A program made the position numbers and the translations under genes. Below are positions 1-7,597 of a stretch of DNA of 17,015 nucleotides, one piece after another. Within the stretch, counting starts at the first letter, position 1; each line of letters starts with the position of its first letter. The notes beneath the pieces were generated by a model. The model searched no databases and was not told the origin of the DNA. It saw only the letters and a program-made list of their open reading frames with translations. Source of the stretch: an uncultured Prevotellaceae bacterium (GTDB lineage Bacteria > Bacteroidota > Bacteroidia > Bacteroidales > Bacteroidaceae); the NCBI GenBank assembly GCA_900315105.1, contig OMXX01000078.1, forward strand, positions 1 through 17,015, in the 5' to 3' direction.

Positions 1-4
1 GAAT

Positions 5-727
5 TTACATATTATAGTAAGTTACAGGATTTTGACCACAGTTGATGATATTCTTGACACTCTTGTGCAGGTATGGCGAATCATTTACTTCTATTCCATC
101 AAACTCCCATCGACCTTCGTATTCCTGGGATTTGTACCATCGTGTCGGCTTAAAAACGGCTCTTACAATCCCTCTGTAAAGAGATAAAACGTATGTTGCG
201 GATTTAGCCCGTTCTCCGTTCATTTTCCAATATTTTCTTGTTGCTTCATAGATGTTATCACGTTCGCCATTATTATAAGTTTTGTTGATATTGATGCAGA
301 CAAAACGGTCATTAGGTGAAGGTTCTATTTCGGCACAATCATAAATGATGTTTATTTCATCAACCGTTTTAATGCCTTTATCCCATTGATGATGTCCAGA
401 CTGGATATTTGTAAGTATTGATTCTCTATTAAAATCCGAATAAGTCAACATGTCAATCAGAACAGACTCAACCAAAAGTGCCTCGCTCTCACTAAGTCCA
501 TGTCTGATAATATAATATGAAACCTTTAGTCCCTTCCTTCTGATTTCTCTAATAATATCAAGTTTCAGGCTTGATAAGGTTTCGTTCAAAGCATCATTGG
601 CATGATTGAATATTCTATTGTCATGTCCTTTGCCAATATAAAAAATTTTATTGCTTCTCGGATCTACCAGACAATATACATAATACTGCAATGCTTCTAT
701 GACAGAGGTCTTGAATTCTTCTTTCAT
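5..727 (-). CDS. GIY-YIG nuclease-like protein (LEM-3-like/COG3680 type)
   Basis: A 240-aa protein that probably acts on nucleic acid; its substrate is unknown. The N-terminal half carries a GIY-YIG-type core: YVY at residues 16-18, FYIGKG at 29-34, a candidate catalytic Arg38, and a Glu-rich helix (SESEALLVES, about 79-88) that would supply the metal-binding Glu. This arrangement resembles the LEM-3-like GIY-YIG group rather than UvrC or homing endonucleases. Residues about 140-240 form a second conserved-looking region (NIYEATRKYW, RAKSATYVL, GIVRAVFKPTRWY) that I cannot name. It is the last visible gene of a minus-strand run and begins 10 bp after the 67-aa membrane-protein gene. The ATG is preceded directly by GGAATTT. 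The stop codon lies at the window edge inside TAAATTC, matching the repeat at other junctions. Base composition is AT-rich compared with the ppdK and GH51 genes, which suggests accessory origin. Fold recognition is fairly secure; biological role is not. Confidence 0.8.
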   Translation of the reverse strand: MKEEFKTSVIEALQYYVYCLVDPRSNKIFYIGKGHDNRIFNHANDALNETLSSLKLDIIREIRRKGLKVSYYIIRHGLSESEALLVESVLIDMLTYSDFNRESILTNIQSGHHQWDKGIKTVDEINIIYDCAEIEPSPNDRFVCININKTYNNGERDNIYEATRKYWKMNGERAKSATYVLSLYRGIVRAVFKPTRWYKSQEYEGRWEFDGIEVNDSPYLHKSVKNIINCGQNPVTYYNM

Positions 728-740
728 AAATTCCGATTTA
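727..740. repeat. Junction repeat copy, 67-aa gene / GIY-YIG gene
   Basis: TAAATTCCGATTTA (plus strand) differs by one base from the copy at the acetyltransferase start. It overlaps the stop codon of the 67-aa gene at one end and touches the ATG of the GIY-YIG gene at the other. It is one of several near-palindromic copies at gene junctions between 1 and 2490. Confidence 0.6.
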
Positions 741-941
741 TCGTTCTTTTGTTAATTTGTAAACAGCCCATGTAGGTAGAATAACCAATAGCAACAGGCT
801 TATTTCTACCAATGCGTATGAACCGAAATAGTCAACCAATGTCTGGAATTTCAGGACTCCACCAACCAGAATGACTAAAACGGTAAACCAGCAAAGAAAG
901 AATATTGCTGAATATTTGATTTTGCGTTTCTTCAATTTCAT
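738..941 (-). CDS. Small two-helix membrane protein, unknown function
   Basis: A 67-aa protein I do not recognise. It has a basic N-terminus (MKLKKRKIKY), a hydrophobic segment at about residues 11-30, a short polar loop (KFQTLVDYFGS), a second hydrophobic segment at about 42-61, and a basic tail (KLTKER). It therefore looks like an inner-membrane hairpin with both ends in the cytoplasm. It sits 24 bp after the stop of the broken acetyltransferase and 10 bp before the GIY-YIG gene, so it is probably co-transcribed with them. The ATG at 941 is the only sensible start. The tight packing between two accessory genes supports a real gene, but the function cannot be inferred. Confidence 0.6.
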   Translation of the reverse strand: MKLKKRKIKYSAIFFLCWFTVLVILVGGVLKFQTLVDYFGSYALVEISLLLLVILPTWAVYKLTKER

Positions 942-954
942 TCTATGATTTTGC

Positions 955-968
955 TAAATTGGAATTTA
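955..968. repeat. Junction repeat copy at the acetyltransferase stop
   Basis: TAAATTGGAATTTA (plus strand) is the exact reverse complement of the copy at the acetyltransferase start (1615-1628), so that gene is bracketed by a perfect 14-bp inverted repeat. The stop codon (966-968) lies inside the repeat. Confidence 0.65.
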
Positions 969-1615
969 ATTGTCAATTTTCTTTATTAACGACAAATCAC
1001 CACTTGACAAGACTTCAAAATTTGCCTCAATTTTCTCTATGTCCCAATCCCACCATTTCAGTTGCAGCAGATAGGCGATAAATTCGTCGTCAAAACGCAT
1101 TCTGGTAACTCGACAGGGATTCCCTACCGCAACAGCGTAAGGTGGAATATCTGAGGCTACCACAGAGTTTGTTCCGATAATGGCTCCATCGCCAATATGA
1201 ACGCCTGGCATAATGGTTACATTCTGACCAATCCACATACATCATTGCCCACAACGGTATCGCCCTTCAGAGGCAATTCATCTTTCACAGGAGCAATGGC
1301 ACTTCCCCAATCACCACCAATGACATAAAACGGATAAGTAGTCACGCCGTCCATCCTATGATTGGCTCCATTCATGACAAATTCCACACCCTTGGCAATA
1401 GCGCAGAACTTACCAATAACCAGTTGGTCACCTATGAAGTCGTAGAAATGAGTGACATGCTTCTCGAACTGGTCAGCACCATCCACATCATCGTAATAGG
1501 TGTAATCGCCGATGATGATACGCGGGTTCTTCACCACGTTCTTGATGAAGCAGAGGCTTGGAATCTTCGGATTCGGAAAAGCCTCTTTGGGATTTGGTCT
1601 GTTTTTTATCTCCAT
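966..1615 (-). pseudogene. Vat/CatB-type xenobiotic acetyltransferase, frameshifted
   Basis: Left-handed beta-helix acyltransferase of the xenobiotic acetyltransferase family, whose members acetylate streptogramin A or chloramphenicol using acetyl-CoA. The first part has IGDYTYYDD and the family motif NGANHRMDG with the expected catalytic His86. It then reads VVGNDV and shifts frame; the second part continues exactly as the family does ([17 protein letters not shown], then [11 protein letters not shown]). The break is a 2-bp duplication, CACA instead of CA on the plus strand at 1234-1237. Repaired, the protein would be about 215 aa, a normal family length. I chose the ATG at 1615 (MEIKNRPNPK); reading three codons upstream would need a TTG start inside the junction repeat. 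The downstream half has its own in-frame ATG at 1238, and its reading frame overlaps the end of the first (1217-1238), so two half-proteins could be made. Substrate cannot be deduced. Confidence 0.85.
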
Positions 1616-1673
1616 AAATTCCAATTTATGCTTTTAATGTCATTTTCACGTTTTTCGCAAAAAGTGGAATTTA
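1615..1673. repeat. 59-bp imperfect palindrome between PhzF and acetyltransferase genes
   Basis: Arms TAAATTCCAATTTATGC (1615-1631) and GCAAAAAGTGGAATTTA (1657-1673) pair with 15 of 17 matches around a 25-nt loop. The outer end of one arm touches the ATG of the acetyltransferase and the outer end of the other contains the stop codon of PhzF. Size and position are like an integron attC site, but the RYYYAAC/GTTRRRY boxes are absent. It lacks a following T-run on the minus strand, so it is not a typical terminator. Confidence 0.65.
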
Positions 1674-2453
1674 ATCCTCATCTACATACAATTCATCAAC
1701 AGAATATAAAACAGCATTGCCCGCAAGAAATATCTTTTTGCCTTCTTTCCTGCAATAAAGTATTCCACCACGTTTTGATGCCTGGAAGGCCACCAATTCA
1801 TCTTTTCCTAACGTGTCTGCCCAATAGGGGATGATGTGGCAATGGCCAGAACCGCAAACAGGATCTTCTGGAATGTTAAGTTTCGGACCGAAACTACGTG
1901 AAACGCAATCTTCCTTCTCTCCTTTGGCCGTAACATGAACCAGCAGACCATCTATCTGTTTGATTTTCTCCAAATCAGGATTCAGACTCAAAACAGCCTG
2001 CTCATCATCCAGTACACATAGCAAGTCACGAGCAATGTAAGCCTCTTTGATAAAAGCTCCCAAAGCTTCCTCCATAGCAGTCGTTACAGTTGTCGGTCTC
2101 AATTCATAGGCAGGAAACTCCATCTCATACAAGTTACCCTTGCGTGTCACGATTAATTCGCCACTTAAAGTGTTAAATACAACCTGGTCAGCTTCCTTTT
2201 CATAAAAATTGAGCAAGACAAAAGCTGTTCCCAAAGTGGCATGTCCACAAAGATCAATCTCACCTCCAGGTGTGAACCAACGCAAATGCCACTTTTCACC
2301 CTCTTTAACGGTAAATGCTGTCTCGGAGAAATTGTTCTCACGAGTGATGTTCATCATCATTTCCTCGCTTGGCCACTTCTCCATAACACAAACGGCAGCC
2401 TGGTTGCCGTGAAACACAGAGTCTGTGAAAGCATCTATAACATATTGTCTCAT
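1671..2453 (-). CDS. PhzF family isomerase/epimerase-like protein
   Basis: A 260-aa member of the PhzF/diaminopimelate-epimerase fold family. PhzF of Pseudomonas isomerises trans-2,3-dihydro-3-hydroxyanthranilate, but most relatives lie outside phenazine pathways and their substrate is unknown; nothing here suggests phenazine synthesis. Visible family motifs are DAFTDSVFHGNQAAV at the N-terminus, the catalytic-type Glu44 in NNFSETAF, TPGGEIDLCGHATLG at 61-75, and EDPVCGSGH at 196-204. Length is slightly below the usual 260-300 aa. It is the first gene of the left minus-strand run, with a clear promoter about 150 bp upstream. Its stop codon lies inside an arm of the 59-bp palindrome, 55 bp before the acetyltransferase ATG. 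Family assignment is secure, the reaction unknown. Confidence 0.93.
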   Translation of the reverse strand: MRQYVIDAFTDSVFHGNQAAVCVMEKWPSEEMMMNITRENNFSETAFTVKEGEKWHLRWFTPGGEIDLCGHATLGTAFVLLNFYEKEADQVVFNTLSGELIVTRKGNLYEMEFPAYELRPTTVTTAMEEALGAFIKEAYIARDLLCVLDDEQAVLSLNPDLEKIKQIDGLLVHVTAKGEKEDCVSRSFGPKLNIPEDPVCGSGHCHIIPYWADTLGKDELVAFQASKRGGILYCRKEGKKIFLAGNAVLYSVDELYVDED

Positions 2454-2471
2454 ATGATTTGACTTTCCTTT

Positions 2472-2488
2472 ATTAATTACGATTTATC
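2472..2488. repeat. Diverged junction repeat in the PhzF leader
   Basis: Read on the minus strand this is GATAAATCGTAATTAAT, matching 15 of 17 bases of the copy before the GIY-YIG ATG (GATAAATCGGAATTTAT). It lies 18 bp upstream of the PhzF start, within the presumed 5' leader. Confidence 0.4.
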
Positions 2489-2604
2489 TGTTTATTATGC
2501 TATCCTCTATTGCTTGCAACCATATACAAACAGTATTTACTAAGCAGATTGAACAACCATAGATTCACTTTATGAAAAAAGTATATCGATTGCAAATTCT
2601 GCGA

Positions 2605-2635
2605 CAAAGATACTAAAAAATGTCTAATCACCAAA
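2605..2635 (-). promoter_or_regulatory. Promoter of the PhzF-acetyltransferase-GIY-YIG run
   Basis: On the minus strand TATCTTTG (2605-2612) fits the Bacteroidetes -7 element TAnnTTTG exactly. TTTG (2632-2635) lies 19 bp upstream as the -33 element. Predicted transcription start is near 2598, giving a leader of roughly 145 nt before PhzF. No other good promoter was seen in the run to its left. Confidence 0.75.
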
Positions 2636-2717
2636 TAAAAACGCATAAAAAACGCATATTATGCAACGTTTTCACTCAAAAATATGCAAATAAGCCGTAT
2701 AATAGGCAAAAGATAAA

Positions 2718-2752
2718 GCAAAGGGATCTGCCAAATAGACAGATCCCTTTGC
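2718..2752 (-). terminator. Terminator after the arabinofuranosidase gene
   Basis: A perfect 13-bp stem (GCAAAGGGATCTG / CAGATCCCTTTGC) with a 9-nt loop lies 78 bp after the GH51 stop. On the minus strand it is followed by a T-rich stretch (TTATCTTTTGCC). It separates GH51 from the PhzF promoter downstream. Confidence 0.8.
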
Positions 2753-2829
2753 AAATTATATCTGAGTGTTTTAATCCTCAATGGTAGCCTACGGGGCTGT
2801 TCGACCATCGTTGGTTATAGTTCCTGCAT

Positions 2830-4422
2830 CTACTTGATTTTGAGTACGACGATGGACTTTGCCGGTATATTCACCGTGAGCACACCTTTATTCAGCTTGG
2901 CATCCTTAAACTGGGCAGGAGCCACAACGTTAGGATGCTGGAAGTCGTTGAAGTCAGCCACGTTCTTCGAGGTGAGGATGCGACCGCTAACATTCTTTGC
3001 TGCATATCCTTCCAAAGCGAAGTCGATGGTCTGAGCCTTATCCAGCGAAACGTTGGTAACGGCCAGCACGATGCTGCCGTCGGTGGTCTTCGCAGCCGAA
3101 GCTGAGAGCATAGGGCAAGGACGATAGCCTGCATCCTTCGCACCTTCTTTCTCCTTGAAGTAAGCCTTGCTCACCGCTATGGTCTCGCTCTCGAGGTCGA
3201 TTGGGAGATAGGTGGCTTCCTGGAATGGGGTGTACATCTCAAACACGTGGTAGGTCGGGGTGAGCACCATGTGGCCAGTACCTTCTTGGTCGGTAAGAAT
3301 CATTGACTGCAGCACGTTCACAATCTGCGCGATATTCGCCATCTTCACACGGTCGGTATATTTATGGAATACGTTCAGCGAGAGCGCTGCTACGAAAGCG
3401 TCACGCAGGGCATTCTGCTGGTAGAGGTGGCCGCTGATAGTGCCTGGCTCCTCGTCCCACCATGTGCCCCATTCGTCAACGAGCAGTCCAACTTTACCTT
3501 CGGGGTCTTTCTCGTCCATGATGGCCTTGTGCTTCTTGATGACTTCCTCAATCTCCAAACACTTACCCAGAGCCCAGTAATACTGGTCGTTGTCGAACTT
3601 CGTAGCGGAGCCCTTCGGACCTTCCCATCCAGAGCAAGTATAATAATGTAACGACACACCCTGCATGCGATTGCCGATTTTGTCCATCAGCACCTCCGTC
3701 CACTTGTAGTCGTAGTCAGAGGCACCGCTTCCGATGCGGTAGAGCTTGTTGCCTGTATAGTCGCGCAGATAGGTGTTAAACTTGCGGAACTCGTCCGAAT
3801 AGTATTCCGGCGTCATATTGCCACCGCAGCCCCAGGCCTCGTTGCCAATGCCGAAGTATTTAACTTGCCAGGCTTTATCACGGCCATTCTGACGACGCAG
3901 ACGAGCCATCGGTGTATCACCGTCACTGGTCATATATTCCACCCATTGAGCCATCTCCTTCACCGTACCTGAGCCGACGTTGCCGCTGATGTAAGGTTCA
4001 CAGCCTAGCATCTCACAGAGGTTCAGGAACTCATGGGTTCCAAACGAGTTGTCCTCGATGGTTCCGCCCCAGTTGTTGTTACGCAGCGACGGGCGCTGGT
4101 CCTTCGGTCCGATACCATCCATCCAGTGGTAATCGTCTGCAAAACAGCCACCCGGCCAGCGCAGCACAGGAACCTTCAGCGCCTTCAAGGCTTCGAATAC
4201 ATCCTTGCGGTAGCCGTTGATGTTGGGAATCTGAGAGCTTTCGCCCACCCAGAGACCACCGTAGATACACGTTCCAAGGTGTTCGGAGAACTGTCCATAG
4301 ATTTCGCGGTTAATCTTTGCCCCAGCCTTGTCAGCGTGGACTGTTGCCTTCACGTTGTCAGCAGCCATTGCCGTTGTAGCGCAGGCCAGTGCAATAAATG
4401 CAGAAAAAAATTTCTTTCTCAT
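2830..4422 (-). CDS. Secreted GH51 alpha-L-arabinofuranosidase
   Basis: A 530-aa exported glycoside hydrolase that should release terminal arabinofuranose from arabinan or arabinoxylan by a retaining mechanism. The N-terminus is a signal peptide ([20 protein letters not shown], likely cut after residue 20). A (beta/alpha)8 barrel follows, with the GH51 signatures [10 protein letters not shown] (41-50), [24 protein letters not shown] with acid/base Glu195, and [10 protein letters not shown] with nucleophile Glu317. The last 120 residues or so form the usual beta-sandwich and end in a short hydrophobic strand (SIVVLKIK). Length fits the bacterial family. The gene stands alone with its own promoter and terminator; no SusC/SusD pair or transporter is next to it in this window, so it is not visibly part of a polysaccharide utilisation locus. 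No lipobox is seen, so a periplasmic location is most likely. Preference between arabinan and arabinoxylan cannot be told. Confidence 0.95.
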   Translation of the reverse strand: MRKKFFSAFIALACATTAMAADNVKATVHADKAGAKINREIYGQFSEHLGTCIYGGLWVGESSQIPNINGYRKDVFEALKALKVPVLRWPGGCFADDYHWMDGIGPKDQRPSLRNNNWGGTIEDNSFGTHEFLNLCEMLGCEPYISGNVGSGTVKEMAQWVEYMTSDGDTPMARLRRQNGRDKAWQVKYFGIGNEAWGCGGNMTPEYYSDEFRKFNTYLRDYTGNKLYRIGSGASDYDYKWTEVLMDKIGNRMQGVSLHYYTCSGWEGPKGSATKFDNDQYYWALGKCLEIEEVIKKHKAIMDEKDPEGKVGLLVDEWGTWWDEEPGTISGHLYQQNALRDAFVAALSLNVFHKYTDRVKMANIAQIVNVLQSMILTDQEGTGHMVLTPTYHVFEMYTPFQEATYLPIDLESETIAVSKAYFKEKEGAKDAGYRPCPMLSASAAKTTDGSIVLAVTNVSLDKAQTIDFALEGYAAKNVSGRILTSKNVADFNDFQHPNVVAPAQFKDAKLNKGVLTVNIPAKSIVVLKIK

Positions 4423-4563
4423 AAATAATATACTTCTTGTGATTAATTATCAGGTTTGCAGAGGTAGGGATTTATTTCAAAACACATCATCGGATTCGTT
4501 TTGTATATTAATTTACATCCCAAATAACGTTCGTTACATTGCAACACATTCGTTTTCAGTTTG

Positions 4564-4595
4564 CAAAGATAACTCTTTTTTCTTAAATAAACAAA
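4564..4595 (-). promoter_or_regulatory. Promoter of the arabinofuranosidase gene
   Basis: Minus-strand TATCTTTG (4564-4571) with TTTG (4592-4595) 20 bp upstream matches the Bacteroidetes promoter. The predicted start near 4557 leaves a leader of about 135 nt before the GH51 ATG, in which I see no recognisable riboswitch. Confidence 0.75.
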
Positions 4596-4600
4596 TTATC

Positions 4601-4651
4601 ATAAAAAAAGTTAGGCGGAAGACCTTACATTCTAAGGACCTACCGCCTAAC
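4601..4651 (-). terminator. Rho-independent terminator of ppdK
   Basis: On the minus strand GTTAGGCGG (4643-4651) pairs with CCGCCTAAC (4610-4618), and an inner CCTTA/TAAGG stem closes a 5-nt loop. A run of seven T follows at once. It begins 25 bp after the ppdK stop and ends just before the GH51 -33 element, so the two transcription units are tightly packed. Confidence 0.9.
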
Positions 4652-4676
4652 CTATTTTATTTCTAGATTACACTAA

Positions 4677-7397
4677 TTATTCCTCAACTGCTGCCTGTGC
4701 AGCTGCGAGTCGTGCTATAGGTACACGGAATGGAGAGCAAGAAGCATAATCCATACCAACCTTTGCGCAGAACTTAACTGATGATGGTTCACCACCATGC
4801 TCGCCACAAATACCAGTACGAAGACCTGGACGAGTCTTGCGACCATTATCCACCGCCATCTTGATGAGCTGACCAACACCCTCCTGATCAAGAACCTGGA
4901 ATGGGTCAACCTTCAGAATCTTCTTCTCCATATATGCAGGGAGGAATGAAGCGATATCATCACGAGAATAGCCGAATGTCATCTGTGTGAGGTCATTAGT
5001 TCCGAATGAGAAGTACTCTGCCTCCTCGGCGATTAGTCCTGCTGTAAGGGCTGCACGAGGAATCTCAATCATTGTACCGATTTCAAAGTCGAGAGAAACG
5101 CCTTCTTCTGCAAATACAGCCTCTGCATTAGCCTTGATGATAGCCTTCTGCTGCTTCAGCTCGTTGACAGTACCGATAAGCGGAACCATAATCTCTGGAT
5201 GTGGGTCGTAGCCTTCCTTCTTCAACTGACAAGCAGCACCGAGGATGGCACGAGTCTGCATAGCTGTAATCTCAGGGAATGTGATACCGAGACGGCAGCC
5301 ACGATGTCCGAGCATTGGGTTGTTCTCAGCAAGAGAGTTTACACGTTTGCGAATTTCCTCTACACTTACGCCCATTTCCTTCGCCATAGTCTCCTGACCG
5401 GCACCATCATGTGGAACGAACTCATGGAGAGGTGGATCAAGCAGACGGATATTAACGTGAAGTCCGTCCATAGCCTTGAGAATTCCGTAGAAGTCTGCCT
5501 TCTGATAAGGTAGGAGCTTGGCAAGTGCCTTCTCACGACCTTCAACAGAATCAGCGAGAATCATCTCACGCATAGCCACAATCTTCTGATCATCGAAGAA
5601 CATGTGCTCGGTACGAGTAAGACCGATACCCTTTGCACCAAATGCACGTGCCACCTGAGCATCGTGTGGCGTATCGGCATTGGTACGAACCTCCATCTTG
5701 GTATATTTGTCGCAGAGATCCATAAGTTCCTTGAAATCGCCTGAAAGCTCCGCAGCCTTTGTCTCGATCTGTCCGGCATAAACCTGACCTGTAGTACCAT
5801 TGAGCGAGATATAATCACCTTCCTTATATACTATGCCATCAATCTCAACAGTCTTTGCCTTGTAGTCAACATTGATAGCACCAGCACCAGATACGCAGCA
5901 CTTACCCATACCACGAGCCACAACGGCTGCGTGAGAGGTCATACCACCACGAGCGGTGAGAATACCTTCTGCGGAAGCCATACCTGCAAGATCCTCAGGA
6001 GAAGTCTCGATACGTACCATGATAACCTGATGTCCGTCATCGTGCCATTTCTCCGCATCATCTGCATGGAACACAATCTGACCACAAGCAGCACCAGGAG
6101 AAGCCGGAAGTCCTTGTGTTATTACCTTTGCCTTAGAAAGAGCGAGCTTGTCGAATACCGGGTGAAGGAGCTCATCGAGCTTCTGAGGCTCACAACGCAG
6201 AATAGCTGTCTTCTCGTCGATAAGACCTTCGTGCATGAGATCCATAGCAATCTTCACCATAGCGGTACCTGTGCGCTTACCGTTACGTGTCTGGAGGAAC
6301 CAAAGCTTGCCTTCCTGTACGGTGAACTCCATATCCTGCATATCGTGATAGTGGTGCTCGAGAGTGTCCTGAATCTGGTCGAGTTGCTTGTAGATTTCAG
6401 GCATAGCCTCTTCCATAGAAGGATACTTAGCAACACGCTCAGCCTCAGAGATTCCGGCACGCTCAGCCCAACGCTGAGAGCCTATCTTTGTAATCTGCTG
6501 TGGTGTACGGATACCAGCCACAACATCCTCACCCTGTGCGTTGACGAGATATTCACCATTGAAGAGGTTCTCACCATTTCCCGCATCACGAGAGAAGCAA
6601 ACACCAGTAGCGGATGTATCGCCCATATTACCGAATACCATAGCCATTACTGATACGGCAGTACCCCATTCGTCAGGAATACCTTCCATCTTACGATAGA
6701 GGATAGCACGCTCGTTCATCCAAGAACGGAATACAGCACAGATAGCGCCCCACAGCTGTGTGATAGGATCATCTGGGAAGTCAGAACCTGTCTGTTCCTT
6801 GATAGCAGCCTTGAAGAGCTTCACGAGTTTCTTGAGTGATTCAACAGAGAGATCCTTGTCAAGTTCCACACCCTGTTCCTTCTTCACTTCCTCGATAATC
6901 TTCTCGAACGGATCGATATCTTCCTTATTCTCAGGCTTCATGCCGAGAACAACGTCGCCATACATCTGTACGAAACGGCGATATGAGTCATAAACGAAGT
7001 GTGGATTGTTTGTCTTCTTTGCCATACCCTCGGCAACCTCATCATTGAGACCGAGATTAAGGATTGTATCCATCATACCTGGCATAGAAGCACGAGCACC
7101 AGAGCGAACGGAAACGAGAAGAGGATTCTCTGCGTCACCGAACTTGCAGTTCATAAGGTTCTCAATATGTTTTACAGCAGCGTTCACGTCGCTCTCAAGG
7201 AGTTCGACGATCTTGTCTTGCCCGACCTTATAATACTCGTTACATGTGTCTGTAGTAATAGTGAAACCTGGAGGTACTGGTACACCGATAAGATTCATTT
7301 CTGCAAGGTTGGCACCCTTGCCACCAAGTGCTTCACGCATCTGTGCGTTACCTTCTGCCTGTCCATTGCCGAAGGTGTAAACTCTTTTTTGTGTCAT
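4677..7397 (-). CDS. ppdK: Pyruvate, phosphate dikinase
   Basis: Cytosolic enzyme interconverting pyruvate, ATP and phosphate with PEP, AMP and pyrophosphate; in Bacteroidales it links PEP and pyruvate pools in glycolysis or gluconeogenesis. The 906-aa length is normal. An N-terminal ATP-grasp nucleotide-binding region (LGGKGANLAEM near residue 24, SVRSGARASMPGMMDTILN at 96-114) is followed by the swivelling phosphohistidine domain with GGMTSHAAVVARG, in which His489 is the phospho-carrier and Thr487 is the residue that is regulated in plant enzymes. The C-terminal PEP/pyruvate TIM barrel has FGTNDLTQM and the catalytic Cys864 in GICGEHGGEP. The ATG at 7397 follows an A-rich stretch (TTAAAAGAA). 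Single-gene unit with its own promoter and strong terminator. No PPDK regulatory protein gene is visible here. Confidence 0.98.
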   Translation of the reverse strand: MTQKRVYTFGNGQAEGNAQMREALGGKGANLAEMNLIGVPVPPGFTITTDTCNEYYKVGQDKIVELLESDVNAAVKHIENLMNCKFGDAENPLLVSVRSGARASMPGMMDTILNLGLNDEVAEGMAKKTNNPHFVYDSYRRFVQMYGDVVLGMKPENKEDIDPFEKIIEEVKKEQGVELDKDLSVESLKKLVKLFKAAIKEQTGSDFPDDPITQLWGAICAVFRSWMNERAILYRKMEGIPDEWGTAVSVMAMVFGNMGDTSATGVCFSRDAGNGENLFNGEYLVNAQGEDVVAGIRTPQQITKIGSQRWAERAGISEAERVAKYPSMEEAMPEIYKQLDQIQDTLEHHYHDMQDMEFTVQEGKLWFLQTRNGKRTGTAMVKIAMDLMHEGLIDEKTAILRCEPQKLDELLHPVFDKLALSKAKVITQGLPASPGAACGQIVFHADDAEKWHDDGHQVIMVRIETSPEDLAGMASAEGILTARGGMTSHAAVVARGMGKCCVSGAGAINVDYKAKTVEIDGIVYKEGDYISLNGTTGQVYAGQIETKAAELSGDFKELMDLCDKYTKMEVRTNADTPHDAQVARAFGAKGIGLTRTEHMFFDDQKIVAMREMILADSVEGREKALAKLLPYQKADFYGILKAMDGLHVNIRLLDPPLHEFVPHDGAGQETMAKEMGVSVEEIRKRVNSLAENNPMLGHRGCRLGITFPEITAMQTRAILGAACQLKKEGYDPHPEIMVPLIGTVNELKQQKAIIKANAEAVFAEEGVSLDFEIGTMIEIPRAALTAGLIAEEAEYFSFGTNDLTQMTFGYSRDDIASFLPAYMEKKILKVDPFQVLDQEGVGQLIKMAVDNGRKTRPGLRTGICGEHGGEPSSVKFCAKVGMDYASCSPFRVPIARLAAAQAAVEE

Positions 7398-7456
7398 TTC
7401 TTTTAATGAGTGTTTATAGTTTTAGGTTATTAACCAAATATCATTATTAGGGACTG

Positions 7457-7488
7457 CAAATATATGGAAATTAAAAATAATGACCAAA
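7457..7488 (-). promoter_or_regulatory. Promoter of ppdK
   Basis: Minus-strand TATATTTG (7457-7464) with TTTG (7485-7488) 20 bp upstream. The leader would be about 50 nt. It is divergent from the rlmD promoter within a 200-bp intergenic region. Confidence 0.72.
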
Positions 7489-7541
7489 TCTTTTGTTGTT
7501 TTTTTCACACTTTTTGTAGGTTTAATCACTTTTAATATTTA

Positions 7542-7576
7542 TTTTTACTCATTATCAAAAAAAATTCGTACCTTTG
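7542..7576 (+). promoter_or_regulatory. Promoter of rlmD
   Basis: TACCTTTG (7569-7576) is a good -7 element. The -33 region is only a T-run (7542-7546) without a perfect TTTG. The ATG is 21 bp past the -7 box, so the leader is short. The TTG within this box should not be taken as a start codon: it belongs to the promoter. Confidence 0.6.
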
Positions 7577-7597
7577 CACCAAATTCGAATTTTTAAA

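Noticed and set aside
1616..1624. TTG start for the acetyltransferase three codons upstream
   Set aside because: It falls inside the junction repeat; the ATG at 1615 gives the usual family N-terminus.
1615..1673. Canonical integron attC site
   Set aside because: No RYYYAAC/GTTRRRY core boxes were found, and no integrase gene is in the window; only the palindromic layout is similar.
1358..1834. 158-aa plus-strand reading frame across the acetyltransferase and PhzF genes
   Set aside because: It is antisense to two clear protein families, has no recognisable motif and no promoter of its own.
5931..6653. 240-aa plus-strand reading frame inside ppdK
   Set aside because: Antisense shadow of a strongly conserved coding region; composition is typical of an opposite-strand frame.
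7574..7597. TTG start for rlmD eight codons upstream of the ATG
   Set aside because: The TTG is part of the -7 promoter box TACCTTTG, so it would lie upstream of the transcription start.
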